A DNA stretch of 64,000 nt from assembly GCA_032768795.1 (NCBI GenBank), contig CP136491.1, positions 3,040,501-3,104,500 on the forward strand, in the 5' to 3' direction. Position 1 is the stretch's first letter. Every line of letters begins with the position of its first letter. Made by a program: the position numbers and the translations under genes. Positions 24,423-35,188 of the stretch are shown here, one piece after another. The notes under the pieces are model-generated. The model searched no databases and was not told the origin of the DNA. It was given only the letters and a program-made list of their open reading frames with translations. The DNA is from Tremella fuciformis (taxonomy: Eukaryota; Basidiomycota; Tremellomycetes; Tremellales; Tremellaceae).

Positions 24423-26595
24423 GGTCATGTGGCCCCTTATCTCTTCCCGCAGTCGCCCTCAATTGTTCGTCAAAGTCGCCTCTCACACACCGCTCTTGCA
24501 TCAATCGCATACACTCCTAGCATCCAACGACGCAGTACCTATCTCCAGTCTCAGGACTAGCGCGCCTTGCGCCATTATACCATATTCGGAAACAAAGGAT
24601 TATCAAATCTCAGACGAAATGTAGATGTAACTTGGTGTAGTGCGATGATGTAGGTGTAGCAGGCATAGAATGGGAGAAATGAACGATCAGTCAATTCCAT
24701 CTTGCGCTGACAACAATCGCTGAGCTCGCCTGTCGTGTGGTGCATAACTGACGACGAGCGTCGCTAGGGCTCAATCATTGTGGAATGTCGTCGCAAACTA
24801 ACTGAAGTTGTCCTGTAGAGGGGGTCAGAAGCGTTATACAACATCCGGTCAGGGCAGCAAAGAGTGGAGTGGACACAGAGACGTACAAGAGAGCCCTTCT
24901 CCCCTGCTGAGATTTTACCTACTCGTATTCCTATACTCGTAGGCCAGTCTCACCTGACGTCTGGCTGCCCGGACGGGACCGGTCGAGGAGGAAACACAGC
25001 TGGCGAAAGCGGCGCGCTCGGACTCCTGCCAGCGATTCAAAATGACATGCTTGATCAAGGTGATCGGCCGGCCCCATGTCATTTTCCCTTGTTCGAGGTC
25101 TGGGCCCAAACCATCAGCAAGCTGATTTACATTCGTCAATTACAACGAGGCTTCGATGTCTACGAAGTCCTGGAGTGCGGATGTCGTTGGGCTTTGTTCA
25201 GGACAACAATAAGCGAAACACCCCAGAGCAACTCTTTGTGTCTTGTTGTTATGCTGGCAAAGTCATGGGGATGGGCATTGTGCAGAACGGGACAAATACG
25301 TGAGTCATGGGTCGTCCCGTCCTAGTCTTATTGCCTCCAGTTTCTTCCAACTGGAGCCGATTCGACGATGTAGAGAGCCTTACCGCCGCAGCGCACGGAA
25401 TTTGACGCCGGGCTCGTCAAAATTGGACCAAGTGGAATCTCTTTGGCGGCGGTTCTGTCAAATTCGAATCCGTTATGCACTGCATTGCAAAATTATTGAG
25501 GATCGGGCAGGTATTGAAGCCGCTAAGGTGAGTGGGGAGATGTGCCAGGGGATGAAGTAAGCAGCATTTCAAACCACCCTGGTTCGTCTGGCTTAGTTCA
25601 TGTGACATCGAAGAGCTAAGGCCTCGCTTAAAGACAGATTACCTCGTCTCGAGACAGAGGATGCCAGTGAGCAGATTACCTGGCCTCTTTGAACGTATCT
25701 GTTGCGTGAGGTGACCTCGTCGTAGGACCTGGCCGTTCCCGCCGGCAGCGATCCTTAGGGACTCGCATTACTCCGACACCAGTCATGAAACCACTCTCCT
25801 TCAAGATGTCAACAAATCCCTCCACCTTGCCACCCCAGGACTGCTCGGCTGTCCCTCGTCAGATTTAGGTCCAGAAAGTCTTCTCCTGTTGTTGCACGCA
25901 AGGGACCTTGTAGATCTCCTCAGACCGTTTATAAATGTGTTGGTACGTTCGCATATACGGTATTCAAATACAAATCCGTTATTTGGCGCTTGAGACGCCA
26001 GCAGTGAGGTCTGCGCACGCTCCATCTGGAGAACTGACTTCCAATCTTGAGTGATCTCTCACAGAATTTGAGTCACGCGCGCCTTGAGTTGAGTCGTGAC
26101 AAGCTTCGAACACCGACTGCGCCTTGTGTACACAGCCTTATCTTCATACGCGTCTGAAGAAGAAGAAGCTGGCGATATGTTTGAAGTTACCAATGGCCAT
26201 TGTGTACTCCTGCATTCGTTGCCGCTTTCAATGAACAAATCACTATCAAAGGCCGGAACCTGATGACGAGGGTCGCCTGAACACCCGGGCGCATGGAACC
26301 CAAAGGTCCCGCATCCTACCAACAGGGGTAGATGACTATACCATCTTGCACTCTCAAATGGCGTCCAAGCAGGACATCCTTGCTGTTGCGAAACAACAAC
26401 TTGACTGAGCGGATCCAGCTGGAAGGGCTTCTCAAGCTTTTCCAAGCAACATAGAAAACGGGCAAAGGAGCGCACGGCTCCTGTTTTACAAATGTAGCGG
26501 GGGCCGCAGACGGCTGTCCTCGCTACTGGCACCTTCGATAAGATATCCTCACGCTATGACTTTCCGACCACCTCACGACAAAAATATCTCTCAAA
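24423..26595. other. Accessory intergenic region
   Basis: About 2.2 kb without a recognisable conserved gene. It holds the low-confidence spliced ORF at 25,076-25,605 and a 158-codon minus-strand open frame at 26,532-26,059 that begins with GTG, has no recognised domain and is not called as a gene. A sequence at 26,311-26,340 resembles the short repeat found at 28,480 and 50,103. Confidence 0.4.
25076..25605 (+). CDS. Candidate orphan spliced gene
   Basis: Product not recognised. A chain of three exons (25076-25299, 25341-25527, 25597-25605) gives a 139-residue frame. Both introns start with GTGAGT, the first is 41 nt, and both end in AG, matching the style of real introns in this window. 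The predicted protein is basic and Arg-rich in its second half (EPIRRCREPYRRSARN) with three Cys near residues 50-60. No domain, signal peptide or membrane segment is seen. It could equally be a decayed gene or chance. The case rests only on splice grammar and in-frame joining. Confidence 0.28.
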
Positions 26596-28354
26596 ATGCC
26601 TGTGGCTGGATACAGCGAGCAGTATTTCTTGGCGAGCTCGTTTGCGTGGGACCAGTTCCCCCCTACAAAGCTGCTGGATCTAGACGGATTTGAGCCTGAA
26701 GTGCCCATCTCGCCTCCCGCGCCGACATGCCAACTGAGCTATTCGCCATGCGGCGAATGCTACAGACCTCCCGAACATGCCATTGCGGAGATCATAGAGT
26801 CATTCAAAGATCCCAAAGTGAAGCTGCAGACCCGCAGCTCCGAGATCGGGGACACTGTCCTGTCCATGCGCTTGGGTCCCGACGTGCTAGCAGTCCGAGC
26901 CTCGGAGCAGTGTAGCTGTCGCCTGGACGACGACCTCCCCTCCCCAGCGTCGTTAGTGGAGCTAGAGACGCACTTGGAATTCGCGCTCTGTCCGTCCGTA
27001 ATGGAGCGCCTCACTGGCACACAGTACCGCTGCCATGTGGACACGATCGAAGCCTTTTTGGAGGGCGTCGCGCCGGGCTCCCACATCGGGTCTGACGGCT
27101 CCAAGCACGGTTGGCCTGCCAGGAGTGAGTACATGATCCTTGCAAGCCCAACAACCAGACTCAAGCCCGTAGCACACGCTGACGAGCCACCAGTGCAGTG
27201 GGAGGGCTTGAGTTGCGGCAGCATCGGAGAGACGGCGCTCCTTTGGCGTTCGACCAAAGTCGAGCACCGCTGCGATAGAAATTGCGAGTGGAGATATGTC
27301 GTTGTCACCAACGACAACGAAAGCAGCACCACCAGGGCGACAATGGTCATCCCCACTCACTGGGGAGTGAGAGCAGTCCGTTGGTTGGACAAAACCCCTA
27401 TCAACCGTCAGTTGCGTTGTCTGCTTTGTTTGTCTGAGTAACACCCCAGCCTTCGCGAGCTCCTGGTGCGTATGTTACAACGAGCTGACTTACAGAGGAA
27501 TGGCCGATCTCGCAAGGGACTTGGTTGACATACGAAAATGAAGATATTGGCTGTCTTCTCGATTACGGGCCCAGAACCCGAGCTGACATCGATGAGATTG
27601 TCATGGCCAGGCTAGAAAAGGGGGGTATACCGCTTGCAGATGGCTGGGGAACTTCTGACAGCCAACGCCCAGGCCCTCTCCTAGGCCAGGTGCAACTCTG
27701 CCTGGGGCGCGGTCATGTCATCCTCCGCGCCGCTGATAATTCAGTGAAAAAGACCCAAGCCCTGATGGGCAAGTTTGTCAGATTCAGCTTGGCGGAAAAG
27801 AGCAATGTGGCGAGAGCCGGCTGCGAATATCTTAGCTCCTCCATTGGAGATCAAGTCCTTGAGCGCTTTGCCCCTGGCAAGACTTGGGCTCAGCTCGTCG
27901 ACTCGTTAGACGAAGAGCTCCCATCGCGCAACAGACTTCTGACTATACACGCGTGGAATGACCGAAGGAAAATGCTCGACATCCGGGATCCGAATCCGCG
28001 GGGTCTCTTCGGGGAGCCCCCGCCCATTGAGGACGGTCAGAGGCTTTCTATAGGACAGGGGCAAACGGAGCTCATGGCACAGAGTCCACGCAGCTAGAGG
28101 TCTGCTATCAGACTTATGAAAATTCGGTGCCAAAGACCACCTACTGGTCTCGCATACAAGGACACAAAGACGCGCATCCCGGCATCTACGCCCCTGCCAC
28201 TGTATCATGGACGGACGACTCCGGGGACGGGCAGAAAAGATTTGTTTTGCTCGAGCTCAATCTGCAAGATATAGCGACTATCCACGACTTTACTCACTGG
28301 ACGCCTCTCTCAGGTCCTGGGACTTCCGACACCTCTCCCGACATTCGCGAGTAG
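26596..28354 (+). CDS. Uncharacterised tandem-family protein, copy 1
   Basis: Function unknown. Exons are 26596-27124, 27194-27406, 27496-28035 and 28098-28354 (512 aa, in frame). The protein is soluble-looking and Cys-rich, with no signal peptide or transmembrane segment. It is paralogous to the gene at 29251-31070. Shared points are a QCSC motif near residue 112, the C-terminal APATVSW block followed by DFTHW about 30 residues on, and three introns at equivalent places, all in phase 1. Exon 2 is exactly 213 nt in both genes. Intron 1 (27125-27193, 69 nt) is stop-free and in frame, so naive translation includes it; the GTGAGT donor and the CTGAC near the acceptor argue that it is spliced. 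The C-terminus is a short acidic tail (SGPGTSDTSPDIRE). Confidence 0.72.
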
Positions 28355-29250
28355 GCGCTCAATATTCAATTGGCCAATGTCGTGCCCTGCCACAAAACGA
28401 TGAGAGCGATGCAGTGGTCTGTCTCTGCAGCTCTACATATATGAGCGCTCTGGCGGCCTGTGCGTGGCCGCTCGCTCATAGTCTTATCGTTCTGCTCCGC
28501 ATCCTACCCAAAGGGGCAATTCTGACCCTATGAGGCGTCCTCGAGGCCCATTGTTCAGCATCTGTGGAGCGTCCTGTCTCATGTCGAGTAGGCAAATGCT
28601 TATAAATGCATCGAGCTTGGCTCCCTCTGCTCCAAGCTGACAGCCCATACCGAGTGGTATGGCGCTTTGACGCACGGACTCCCATACCGCGACATCCAAG
28701 TCAGGAGATTTGATGGTTGGGCCCCCGGGCGTAAAGGATCGCACTCGGTCAACCATAGTGACACAGATGTTCTGCAGAGACCTTTCTCCTGATGAACGGC
28801 TGACTTGCCATCACAGTCTAGTGGCCCTTCCGTACCTTTAGGCGTACGGCCGGGAACCTTTGAGTACAGCTTCGCCTCGGGTGTGCAGGGCTGTGCGCAT
28901 CACGCCAAGCGGGTTGCTTGTCAAGAGAATGAAGAAGTACACGCAATGCCACGCGAGGCGCGCTTGAAGGAAGCGCGCAACGTCTAGATACTGATTCGAA
29001 ACATCCCTCTAAGTATGTGCATAGAAAGGGACGGACGGCATCGGCCGTCTCGGCCGCGAATGATATCCCGACTTTAGATTAAACGTCAGAGATATCGAGC
29101 GAAACGCCAGGTGGGACGAAGGAGGTCCTGGCACTCTTTAGAAAAGCGCAGCTCGCCCGCAGATCCCCGAATGCATAAAGCAGGTCACTCGAAGTGTCGC
29201 GCCGCCCACTCAGACTCTGCCACCCCACATTTTTACTCGTAACTGCAAGG
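28355..29250. other. Spacer between tandem paralogues
   Basis: It contains the 56-bp dispersed repeat (28,480-28,535), a minus-strand open frame with an ATG at 28,756 ending at 28,484, and a TATAAATGCAT sequence at about 28,600. No domain-bearing gene is seen. The last 100 bases before the second paralogue include a GCATAAAGC element that could act as its TATA box. Confidence 0.4.
28480..28535. repeat. Dispersed short repeat, copy 1
   Basis: The 56 bp here match 50,103-50,158 at 50 of 56 positions without gaps. The 36-bp core from 28,500 matches at 34 of 36. It lies about 125 bp after the stop of the first tandem-family gene. Both strands are translatable through part of it in both copies, so it may derive from a coding segment. 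Confidence 0.75.
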
Positions 29251-31070
29251 ATGGATCTCTCCGCTCTTCACTCGCTTCTACAACCTGACTTCGCTCCAGG
29301 TAAAACCCCACCACCCTCTATGCCAGACCACACAGCTACGCACACAGAGCAGTCTCTCGAAGACATGCGCACAGCGCCGGAACCGCCCCAGGACGGGTCT
29401 GATGACGTCGTACCGTATAAGGCTCCGACTAGCAGTTGCGCCGCAGAGCAAACTTCATTCCCGTTCAATTGGGCGGACGAGGAAAAGATCGTCAGCTGTG
29501 TATTGCAGTCACTCGGTAGTCAGGTCCCTCTGTTCAGCCTTTCCCCTCGTGATGACAAGACCGCGGTGCTGAGCCTGGACCTGAAAGACCTTGCTGCCCG
29601 AGAGCTGGGTCCTGAGATCACTGCCCAATGCTCATGTGGGGCGCACGAGAACATGGCTCTCAAGGTCAAGCTCGAGGTGCTGGTGGACCATCAGGAGACG
29701 ACCGATCGGCCTCTCCCGTGCACAGTTGAGATGGACGTGACCGCCCTAAGGGACATCATCATGAGCGAAAGAGAACCTTATTCCTTCGAGTTGGAAGAGG
29801 AAGGGATGTTTCCCATGGAAGTGCAGAAGGGTCAGTCTATCCTCCCCACCTCAACTAAGATGGAGCTTAGCTCTGGATCCCACTGGCCCCCGCGGGTGAT
29901 TGATCTTCCTTCTCTGGCTGACCCTAAGACTGGTACGCTCGAGATTACTCCAAGCAGAAGGATACCGTTATGGCTCGTGCATTCACCCGCACAAACAATA
30001 CCGAAGACTTCCGAGTCGCCCTCTCCGCACTCCCGGTGCATGCGAGCAGTAGTGAAGAGGGTGTCGAGACACCTCTGACATTTGACGTCGAGGTATCTCA
30101 TTGGACAGTGAGGCTTCAACGCGATGAACAAGACTTCTACAGTAAGCTACTCAGTACTTGCCTGTCCCGTAGTACGGTCATCTGACTCTTAGCGCAAATG
30201 CCCCTTCTGTCAGGACCCTCTTTTGCAGAAGAGGACAAGAAAGCACCCCAACCCCCCGGATACCTGATCGACCGGCTTCCCAACCTGTACGAGGACCTCA
30301 ACAAGCATGCACTGGAACGATTGTCTGACAAAGCCGGCGTCCCCTTCCGCAGGGAAGCAGACCCGCAAGGCGGAGACACTCGCTACGTGCACCACCTCCT
30401 CACGCCACAGGAGACCTGCAATTCTGACAGGCTGTACAGGCTGACTGACGACCAGATTCGCCACGTCACTTCTGCGCGTATCGGCAAGCTGCTCGAGCTG
30501 CAGGTGCCTTCCAGGTCCCAGCTGGAAGGGATCAGTGCTGCAGCTCTCACCAGCAGGTTCGGTGCGGAGGGTCCCCAGGAGGACTCTTGCATCGCGCAGT
30601 GGGAGACTGTCCTGGAGAACCAAGACACGGCTCTGCCAGAAGGAGACGTGCGGGTCTCGCTGGATCCCTGGGAGGGCCAAGCCGAGTTCTTCAGCCAGCA
30701 CGAGGAAGTCACCAAGTCCCCTCTCGGGAAACCACCCATCGCGATAAACCGTGCGTCCGCGTCTCGTCGCATCTATCCTCTGTCCTCGGCTGATTTGCTA
30801 CCAGAGGGTACTTGGGTCAAGGGTCATTGCCTGTCAAGGGAGGGCAACACCATGACCGTGTATTCGTCCGGGAACATCGCCCCGACAGATCAGGTGCTGC
30901 ACACGCTCGTCCCAGCGACGTTCATGTGGGACGATGGCGACGGAGCGTCTCACAGAGAGCTCAAGCTGGTGCGCATGACCGTGTACGATACTGCGACTTG
31001 TCACGCCTCGACCCACTGGCAGAGGCAGATCCTCACCGAGCGAGAGACCAGTCAGTCATACTCACTTTGA
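29251..31070 (+). CDS. Uncharacterised tandem-family protein, copy 2
   Basis: Function unknown. Exons are 29251-29830, 29929-30141, 30193-30750 and 30805-31070 (538 aa, in frame). It is a paralogue of 26596-28354: QCSC occurs in both (residue 133 here), VPATFMW corresponds to APATVSW, and STHW corresponds to FTHW. The splice sites interrupt matching points in phase 1, and the second exon has the same 213-nt length. Intron 1 (98 nt) ends in GGCTGACCCTAAG. Intron 3 (30751-30804, 54 nt) is in frame and stop-free. The start at 29251 (MDLSALHSL) is the first ATG; the open frame extends upstream only through GTG. An alternative last intron, GTCAGT at 31,051 to AG at 31,100, would extend the protein by about 100 residues to 31,426. 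The stop at 31070 is preferred because it gives a tail as long as that of copy 1. Confidence 0.72.
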
Positions 31071-31456
31071 ACGGCTGAAGAGCGCGCTGATATGAGACAG
31101 GAGACCAACAGAAGGTCCAAGCAGGACGCACCGACTGCGCGCGGAAGGGAACTTGCTCTCATGCGACCACACTGCCACATTTACAGTTTGCCACCCGAGA
31201 GCACTGGCCTCTTGCTGGCATCGTGTTTCATCCTTTGTATGTTACGAGTACTGATTTGAGGTCTCATGTATACATTGCTTTCATGACTCGATGGCTCCTT
31301 GACGACTTTTCACGTATCTTGACGACCTTGTTCGCACGAACGACCATCACACAGCAGCTGATCCAGTCTTTGTCCTCCGCGGCAATCACCCGAGCAGACG
31401 ATTGGGTATTGGGCCGGGAAAGATAGGGAGCGCTCAGCGATAAACGGGCGCCGGGG
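31071..31456. other. Intergenic, 3' flank of tandem copy 2
   Basis: Probably 3' UTR and a short promoter. One plus-strand frame stays open from 31,101 to 31,426 and could be joined in phase to the preceding gene. Otherwise nothing is recognised. Confidence 0.4.
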
Positions 31457-32827
31457 ATGCAGGGCATGGGCATCAGTCTCGCCGACGAGCTTGCGGGCGC
31501 CACCGGCTCCCCATCCGCCGGGCGATCATTAGCGGACGAGTTCGACCTTGAGTTTGAAGTCGACGAGGAGCTGGACGCCGAAGACTTGGACGAGGGGGCA
31601 GTCGAAGAGGAGCAGCCAAAGAATGGTCTCGGTCAGTACTACCGCCGTGCCGTCGGCCACAGCTCATCGCCAGTACCTGCTCCTCCGGGAACGGCGGCAG
31701 CTGCCCATGAAGACCCCGTGCCCATTGGCGAACCGGTGACGCCTCCTCGGAGAGCAGGCCCGCGCAAGTCGACCGCCACGTTGCGAGCGCAGGAAAGCAG
31801 GCAGTCCACACCGTACCGTACACCCCGCACCCCAAGCACGGTCTATGGCACACCCATAGGCGCAGGGGCAAACCTCAGCTTCGGGCACCACGATCACTTC
31901 GAGCAGGCCACACGGGTCGATGACCTAGAGGCGCAGGGCGGCAACGCGCTCGTCGTCCTCAGCGAAACGCTCGCTTCTACCTCGCGCTTCCTTGGATCTC
32001 TGCGGCGCCTCGACGCCGCTCCGACCCCGAGCTCGTCGCATTCGGCTGCGGCAGGTGCGGCGGCCGAGGACATCGAGGGGAGAATGCAGGCTCACCTGAG
32101 CCTGATGCACGATGCGGACCGGAGGGCCGAAGAGCACATCCGGACACTGGCGACCATCGAGCGGGAGCTGTCCGTAGCGCCATTGGACGACGTCGACTGG
32201 TCCGACGTGTGGGACGAATATAGTCTCAGTCTCGAGGAGGGGGACGAAGGCACAGATCCCGGATGGACGGGGACCTCTCGGTTCGCGCGACGGCCGGACT
32301 CGCCCACGCGCATCGCGGAGCATTTGGAGCCCAGCATATCTACACATCTGCCCGACGAAGCGGAGGAGGCAGATCAGAGACTGGACGAGCTGATGGACGA
32401 CCCGTTCTCACCCGTCGAGCCCCTGCGCTCGTCCGGCTCTGGCTCCGGCTCTGGCTTTCCGCCGCCGCCCGAACTGAGAGTGCACGGGGCCGAAGCGGCG
32501 CTCCCGCGGGCGGTCCGGCTCGTGCAGGCCGACACGGTCGATGTGCTCGTGGCTCTGCAAGGGCTGGGCGAGACGCTGCATCTGTCCGGGGCGGTGTACA
32601 ACGGGGTGCAGCGGCAGATGAGGGGGATCAGGGCGGGTATCGACTCGTGGCGCGAGCGAGAGGAGCAGGAGGCGGCTGCGTGGACGGCGGTCGAGGTGTA
32701 CGATCGCGAGAGGGTGCAGCGGGGCTTGAGCGGGGAGAACACTCGGGAGCGGCTGAGGAGGGAGATGGACGGGTTCGCAGAGTGCTTGGAGGGCTTGACG
32801 AGGCGACTGCAACCCATAACAGCCTAG
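31457..32827 (+). CDS. Uncharacterised acidic, helical protein
   Basis: Not recognised. Single-exon, 456 aa, beginning MQGMGISLADELAG. The repeated SLADE motif (residues 8 and 24) is followed by a strongly acidic stretch (DEELDAEDLDEG) and a Pro/Thr-rich disordered segment (about 65-140). A helical, probably coiled-coil core lies at about 150-250, a second acidic region with Gly/Ser repeats at about 270-335, and a helical C-terminal third rich in Arg and Glu (REREEQEAAAW). There is no signal peptide or membrane segment. The layout suggests a scaffold or adaptor, but that is only inference from composition. Strong GC-rich third positions and a long uninterrupted frame support real coding. Confidence 0.7.
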   Translation: MQGMGISLADELAGATGSPSAGRSLADEFDLEFEVDEELDAEDLDEGAVEEEQPKNGLGQYYRRAVGHSSSPVPAPPGTAAAAHEDPVPIGEPVTPPRRAGPRKSTATLRAQESRQSTPYRTPRTPSTVYGTPIGAGANLSFGHHDHFEQATRVDDLEAQGGNALVVLSETLASTSRFLGSLRRLDAAPTPSSSHSAAAGAAAEDIEGRMQAHLSLMHDADRRAEEHIRTLATIERELSVAPLDDVDWSDVWDEYSLSLEEGDEGTDPGWTGTSRFARRPDSPTRIAEHLEPSISTHLPDEAEEADQRLDELMDDPFSPVEPLRSSGSGSGSGFPPPPELRVHGAEAALPRAVRLVQADTVDVLVALQGLGETLHLSGAVYNGVQRQMRGIRAGIDSWREREEQEAAAWTAVEVYDRERVQRGLSGENTRERLRREMDGFAECLEGLTRRLQPITA

Positions 32828-33171
32828 AACGCATGTCGCGACTACAGCTGCATGCCTGCATCTACAACGCTTCTTGCCTTCCCACACTCTTTCCTCTGCT
32901 TCTCGTCTTCTCGTGATCGTCAAGAGCCGCCTACTGCAGGGTACAATAGCCACGACGCGTGGGGGCATACAAAAAATTAAATCGCCCCAGGTTGACCGAT
33001 GCGAATCTGTACAAGTCTTATGCACATGCTGATACAAGTCTTATGCACATGCCGATGCTTTGCTTTGCTTGCTGGTTGTATGATTGATTGTGGGTGGAGT
33101 GCTGTTGGCGAGTATGGACTGTCGAATGCCGAATGCGGAAGGGTGATATAGCGGGGCCGTTGACTCAGGGC
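32828..33171. other. Convergent 3' flanks
   Basis: AT-richer sequence between two converging genes, with a direct repeat of about 20 bp (TACAAGTCTTATGCACATGC) near 33,010-33,052. No gene is seen. Confidence 0.5.
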
Positions 33172-35188
33172 CTAGTTGAAGTAGAAGAGACCCGCTTTGT
33201 TCGTGTTGACCTTGAGGGACTTGGGGATGGGGTACGTCTTGACGTCTCCCTTCCACGCGAAATTGCCCTTGGGCGCACTGCCAGCATGGGCAGAGGGCGA
33301 GCCGACCGGCGAGCTGATGTTGAGCGTGCCAATGTCGGGCATCGCCGTCTGCGCGCGAGCCAGAGTGGGCGGCACAGGAGGCGGCATCATCTGGCGGTCG
33401 CGCGGGGTGCAGCCAGAGGCAGAGTTGGTGCTGGTCGAGGTGGACAACGGGATCGCGCGGGGAATGGGAAGACCCGGCGAGTAGGTGTGCGGGGCGAACG
33501 AGCCGCGGCGCGACATGACGTCCTCCTCCGACATGCTAGACCTAGAGCGAGAGGATCGCGACGGCGAGCGTGTGTTCTGTGCCGGAACGCCGTACTTGAG
33601 CTGCCAGCGACCGTCACGGACCTCGAGTGATTGACGAGGTGTGTTGTCGTAGGCCGGAGCAGGTTCGCAGTGGGCGTCAGGGATGGCGACGGACCGACGA
33701 GCATTCTGAGTGCGAGCGGCCTCTCGTCCAAAAGAGTCCCAGGAGACTTCGTTGGTCTTCTTCGCGCGGATAGTACCGGCTCCTCGAGCTAGGCTGGTAG
33801 CGCTGGAAGCGGCCGTCATGCTGCCACGACGAGACGAAGCGGGCGAAGGGGTCGCCTGGCCAGGGTAGATGAAACCCTTTTGGGTGTAAGACGACGAGTT
33901 GCCGGCGGGATGACGGACGGGAAAGGCATTGACGTATGCGTCGAGGAGGTTGAACGTGTGATGAGGTGCCGAGCCAAACTCTGCCGGAAGCTCGAATGAC
34001 TGCCGCCTCGGCGAGGTAGAGAGGGACGCCTGCGAGAGGTTTGAGCGGGGGAGTTGTCGGGCGGGAATGGGAACTGCACGATCGCTGCCAGACGACATGG
34101 ATCGACGCCCTGAGACGTGGGAATCCGAATCGTTGGACGACATCTGGACCAATCCCTTGGACCTGGTACCTCCACTGACCGATCGAGCGAGGTTGAGCTC
34201 GGGATCGTGCCAGAGGCTCGAGAGTGAGTCTGAAGAGGCTTCTCCGAGGTACTGGCTGTGATGACTCTGCTGGCTCTCCTGGCGGCGCATGGCGAAGGGT
34301 CGGTGTGAGCCTGCTGTCTGTACCGAGCTGCGACGTTGACGCTGCACTTCGTTCCAGGCATCGTCCGGGCCATACCGAGGCATGCGGAAGTAGTCCATGA
34401 ATTTGGGCGCCGAGGAGACGGGCCCGCTATTGGTCTCGGTGTTGGAGCGGTCAGACGACTCTGTATCGCTGACGAAGAGGGGCGAGGGGGGACCGCAAGG
34501 ATTGCTCGACTGATCGGTGACAAAGTGGGTGTTGATGGGGTCGAGGTGCGGTGGGAGATGGGGCGGGAGACCACTGTTGTAGTCAAAGGACAGGTTGCGG
34601 GCGAGCTCGTGATATGTCATGGTGGATCTGCCTGCTTCTACCTGCGCGCATTCGCGCGAGCAATAGATGTTGGATTTGAAGGGAGATGCTGGGGCCGGCT
34701 TGACGTGTTCTCCTTTCGGGGAGGTGGCCGAGTCGTTGGTCTTTGTCCTCTGCAAGGTGGGCTGCAGCTTGGCGGCGTTGTTGTTGGCGGCGACAGCTGC
34801 GAGTCTTCCTTGCGAGGTGGGATTGCGTTTGAGACCGGGACGAGTAACCTTTTGGCCGTTGGCCATGCGGGTGGTGGTGGTCCCATCTGGGTTCTTTATC
34901 TGGGGGGTTGTCAGCAGTCTGGAGTGTTGAGGGGGGATGGGGAGGGGTACACACCCGTATGGTCCCCTGTGGCTTCTTCTTCTTCTTGTTCTCGATCACG
35001 TCGCCCTCCTTCTTTTCCTGCTTTGGGGGTATGATGATCTTATCACAGACGATGCAGTACGAGTGAAAGCTCAGGTCATCGTCGTCGTCGAGCATACTGC
35101 TTGGTTCGGGCAGTGAAGGCGGTGCCGAGGCAGGCGGTTGAGGGGGCGAGTGGGGAAGGGTGAAGCTGACGCTTGGCGTTGTGACCAT
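33172..35188 (-). CDS. ECL1-like lifespan regulatory factor
   Basis: Probable member of the fungal ECL1 zinc-binding family (extender of chronological lifespan). Exons are 35188-34955 and 34899-33172 (653 aa). The family signature is a Cys pair in SYCIVCDKIIIPP (about residues 42-46) and, after a basic linker (NKKKKKPQGTIR) and the intron, a second pair in SNIYCSRECAQVE. This gives the CxxC...CxxxC pattern. The rest is long, Ser/Pro-rich and disordered, much longer than the small ascomycete Ecl1 proteins, and ends in KAGLFYFN. The start at 35188 (MVTTPSV) is the first ATG; the frame upstream is open only through TTG. Assignment rests on the Cys spacing and context. Confidence 0.6.

Noticed and set aside
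26059..26532. 158-codon minus-strand ORF upstream of the tandem family
   Set aside because: It starts with GTG and has no domain or splice support; only a short segment relates to the dispersed repeat.
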